Notes under the pieces: generated by a model
The model's input: only the letters and a program-made list of their open reading frames with translations
The model's database searches: none
What the model was told of the DNA's origin: nothing
NCBI GenBank assembly: GCA_028293775.1
Contig: JAQGOD010000073.1
Span: 1 to 7,820, forward strand
Length of the DNA: 7,820 bases
Direction of reading: 5' to 3'
Source of the DNA: Gammaproteobacteria bacterium
Lineage (GTDB): Bacteria; Pseudomonadota; Gammaproteobacteria; Steroidobacterales; Steroidobacteraceae
Translations under genes and position numbers: made by a program
Shown here: piece by piece, positions 5,881 through 7,820 of the stretch
Layout: every line of letters begins with the position of its first letter
Numbering within the stretch: position 1 is the first letter of the stretch

Positions 5881-5886
5881 AAGGAC
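5873..5886. repeat. 14-base palindrome spanning the stop codon of the small gene
   Basis: GTCCTT (5873-5878), AA, then AAGGAC (5881-5886) form a perfect 6-2-6 inverted repeat that includes the TAA stop at 5878-5880. There is no following T run and the loop is too tight for a normal intrinsic terminator. It may be a protein site, a weak 3' hairpin or chance. Confidence 0.35.
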
Positions 5887-5906
5887 GCCGGCGCATCGCG
5901 CGGTGC

Positions 5907-5936
5907 ATGGCATGATCCGCACGCTGTCGGTAGAAT
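5907..5936 (+). promoter_or_regulatory. Possible sigma-70 promoter for the helicase gene
   Basis: TAGAAT (5931-5936, 5 of 6 to consensus) is preceded 18 bases earlier by ATGGCA (5907-5912, 4 of 6 to TTGACA). Transcription from about 5943 would leave a leader of some 16 bases with no recognisable Shine-Dalgarno before the ATG at 5959. The helicase could instead be read from the promoter of the small gene, since no terminator lies between them. Confidence 0.3.
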
Positions 5937-5958
5937 CAATACCCCCTATCGTACATCC

Positions 5959-7820
5959 ATGAGCGTACTCAACTCATTCCATCCCGCGGTCGCCGCGTGG
6001 TTTTCGCGGACTTTTGATGCGCCCACCGATGCGCAGCTGTCGGCGTGGCCGGCGCTCAAAGAGGGCCGCCACGTCTTGGTGGCGGCTCCCACGGGCTCGG
6101 GAAAAACGTTTGCCGCATTCCTTGCAGCCATCGATCAACTCGTCAAGGAAGGGTTACAAGCACCGCTGCCCGATGAAACCCGCGTCTTGTACGTATCCCC
6201 TCTCAAGGCTCTGTCGAATGACATTCAGCGCAATCTTGAGGCGCCGCTCAAGGGAATTCGCGAGGAACTGGCGGCCTTGGGGCTGCCTGACGTAGAGATT
6301 CGTGCGGTTGTGCGCACCGGCGACACGACGCAATCGGAACGCGCGGGTATGCGCCGCAGAGCGCCGCACATTGTCGTAACCACGCCAGAATCGCTATACA
6401 TTTTGCTGGGATCGCAATCCGGCCGGGACATGCTCGCGACCTGCCGCACCGTCATTGTGGACGAGATCCATGCAATCGCAGGCAACAAGCGGGGCGCACA
6501 TCTGGCCCTGTCGCTCGAGAGGCTGCAGGCCTTGACCGGCACTGCGCTGGTGCGTGTGGGACTGTCGGCAACCCAAAAGCCCATCGAAGAAGTTGCGAAG
6601 TTTTTAACCGGAGTCCATGAGACCCCTTGCACCATCGTCGACAGCGGCCACATTCGCCGACGCGACTTAGGCCTAGAAGTGCCGCCCGCTCCGCTCGAAG
6701 CGGTGATGTCAGGAGAGGTGTGGACGCAGGTTTACGATCGCTTGGCGGCGCTGGTTTTGGAGCATCGCACCACCTTGGTATTCGTCAACACGCGCAGGAT
6801 GGTCGAACGCTTGGCGCGGCATCTGTCCGAGCGGCTAGGTGAGGAGCAGGTTGCCGCCCATCACGGCAGCCTTTCCAAGGAACGCCGGCTGAATGCCGAG
6901 CAGCGTCTGAAACGCGGCGATCTGAAAGTGCTGGTGGCCACGGCTTCCTTGGAATTGGGGATCGACATCGGCGATGTCGACCTGGTGTGCCAGATAGGCT
7001 CAACCCGGTCCATCAACTCCTTCCTGCAGCGCGTAGGTCGGGCGGGACATTCCGTCGGTGGAACCTCCAAAGGAAGGTTGTTCCCGCTGTCGCGCGACGA
7101 ATTGGTCGAGTGTGCCGCTCTGCTGGAGGCGGTGCGCCGCGGCGAGCTTGACCAATTGAAGGTGCCGGAGAATGCCCTCGACGTGCTTGCACAGCAGATT
7201 ACCGCGGAGGTAGCGGCGCGCGAATGGCCCGAGGATGGGTTGTTTTCGTTGATGCGCGGAGCCTATCCCTACCGCAATCTGCGCCGCGACGACTTCGACG
7301 AATGCGTGACCATGCTCGCCGAGGGCTTCAGCACGCGTCGCGGACGCCGCGGTGCCCTGCTACATCACGACACGGTCAACAAGATGCTGCGGCCACGAAA
7401 GGGCGCGCGGTTGACGGCGATTACTTCCGGCGGCGCCATCCCCGATAATGCGGATTATCGCGTGATGCTCGAACCGGAATCCATCGTGGTCGGTTCGGTC
7501 AATGAAGACTTCGCTGTCGAGAGCTTGCAGGGAGATATTTTCCAGTTGGGAAACACCTCCTACAAGATCCTGCGAGTTGAGCGAGGCACGGTGCGCGTCG
7601 AGGATGCGCACGGCCAGCCACCGTCCATTCCATTTTGGCTGGGCGAAGCACCGGGACGTACCATGGAGCTGTCAGCTGCGGTGTCGAGGCTGCGCAAGGA
7701 GTTTGAACAGCGAATCGAGGGTGAACCGGGCGCGGCGCTGCTTTGGTTGACGGCAACAGTAGGGCTCGATGAGGTCTCCGCGTTTCAGCTCGTCCAATAT
7801 TTGAGCGCGGGCAGGGCAGC
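5959..7820 (+). CDS. lhr: Lhr-family ATP-dependent DNA helicase, N-terminal 620 codons (3' end outside window)
   Basis: One reading frame is open without a stop from ATG 5959 to the window edge. Superfamily 2 motifs appear in order: Walker A A-P-T-G-S-G-K-T (43-50, K49), motif Ia S-P-L-K-A-L-S, motif Ib T-T-P-E-S-L-Y, Walker B box D-E-I-H (168-171), motif III S-A-T (203-205), motif IV V-F-V-N-T-R-R, motif [11 protein letters not shown] (327-336) and motif [10 protein letters not shown] (357-364). A winged-helix-like stretch follows (about 400-500). Then comes the Lhr-specific beta-barrel segment: [17 protein letters not shown] (515-531) and P-F-W560-L-G-E, where the Trp matches the conserved DNA-contacting position of Lhr-core proteins as I recall it. 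Lhr enzymes are 3'-to-5' translocases linked to DNA repair. E. coli Lhr is about 1,500 residues, so more than half is likely missing to the right. The N-terminus F-H-P-A-V-A-A-W-F is typical of Lhr proper and unlike the ligase-associated DEXH helicases. Confidence 0.95.
   Translation, partial: MSVLNSFHPAVAAWFSRTFDAPTDAQLSAWPALKEGRHVLVAAPTGSGKTFAAFLAAIDQLVKEGLQAPLPDETRVLYVSPLKALSNDIQRNLEAPLKGIREELAALGLPDVEIRAVVRTGDTTQSERAGMRRRAPHIVVTTPESLYILLGSQSGRDMLATCRTVIVDEIHAIAGNKRGAHLALSLERLQALTGTALVRVGLSATQKPIEEVAKFLTGVHETPCTIVDSGHIRRRDLGLEVPPAPLEAVMSGEVWTQVYDRLAALVLEHRTTLVFVNTRRMVERLARHLSERLGEEQVAAHHGSLSKERRLNAEQRLKRGDLKVLVATASLELGIDIGDVDLVCQIGSTRSINSFLQRVGRAGHSVGGTSKGRLFPLSRDELVECAALLEAVRRGELDQLKVPENALDVLAQQITAEVAAREWPEDGLFSLMRGAYPYRNLRRDDFDECVTMLAEGFSTRRGRRGALLHHDTVNKMLRPRKGARLTAITSGGAIPDNADYRVMLEPESIVVGSVNEDFAVESLQGDIFQLGNTSYKILRVERGTVRVEDAHGQPPSIPFWLGEAPGRTMELSAAVSRLRKEFEQRIEGEPGAALLWLTATVGLDEVSAFQLVQYLSAGRA

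Noticed and set aside
6014..6295. Short plus- and minus-strand open frames inside the helicase region
   Set aside because: They all overlap the continuous Lhr reading frame, which carries every helicase motif in order, and they have no family signal of their own.
1..7820. tRNA, rRNA, riboswitch, CRISPR array, insertion sequence or integration site
   Set aside because: I saw no cloverleaf, no regularly spaced repeats, no transposase or terminal repeats and no known riboswitch pattern in the intergenic stretches.

Overview
The window is GC-rich bacterial chromosome with a strong G/C preference at third codon positions. The gene content is typical of a Gram-negative proteobacterium with a catabolic lifestyle: a sphingomonad/Steroidobacter-style TonB-dependent receptor, a spinster-like MFS transporter and paired acyl-CoA dehydrogenase subunits. 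I cannot place it more precisely than Proteobacteria (Gamma or Alpha) from sequence alone.

Layout, left to right. Positions 1-189 hold the C-terminal end of an acyl-CoA dehydrogenase (ACAD), plus strand, cut by the window edge. Positions 192-1337 hold a second, complete and divergent ACAD that starts 2 bases after the first one stops. The pair resembles large and small subunits of a heteromeric pimeloyl-CoA-dehydrogenase-type enzyme. Positions 1347-2726 (minus) encode a spinster-type MFS permease that converges on the ACAD pair with only 9 bases between the stop codons. Positions 2736-2868 are intergenic, with a textbook minus-strand intrinsic terminator (2812-2839) and small palindromes. Positions 2869-5409 (minus) encode an 846-residue TonB-dependent outer-membrane receptor. 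Positions 5410-5679 form a 270-base divergent control region with several inverted repeats. Positions 5680-5880 (plus) encode a 66-residue single-pass membrane protein, apparently from a leaderless message. From 5959 to the right edge runs the first 620 codons of a large Lhr-family DNA helicase.

Working together (inference): the receptor could import a hydrophobic or otherwise bulky carboxylic or aromatic substrate across the outer membrane, the MFS permease could move a compound across the inner membrane, and the ACAD pair could carry out an alpha,beta-dehydrogenation of its CoA thioester. The substrate cannot be read from the sequence. The small membrane protein and the helicase look like an unrelated, more housekeeping-like neighbourhood beginning at about 5680.

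I found no RNA gene, CRISPR array, insertion sequence or clearly undescribed multi-gene system. The best leads are the unusual active-site residues of the ACAD pair, the dyad-rich control region at 5438-5671, and the leaderless small membrane protein with a conserved-looking C-X7-C tail.
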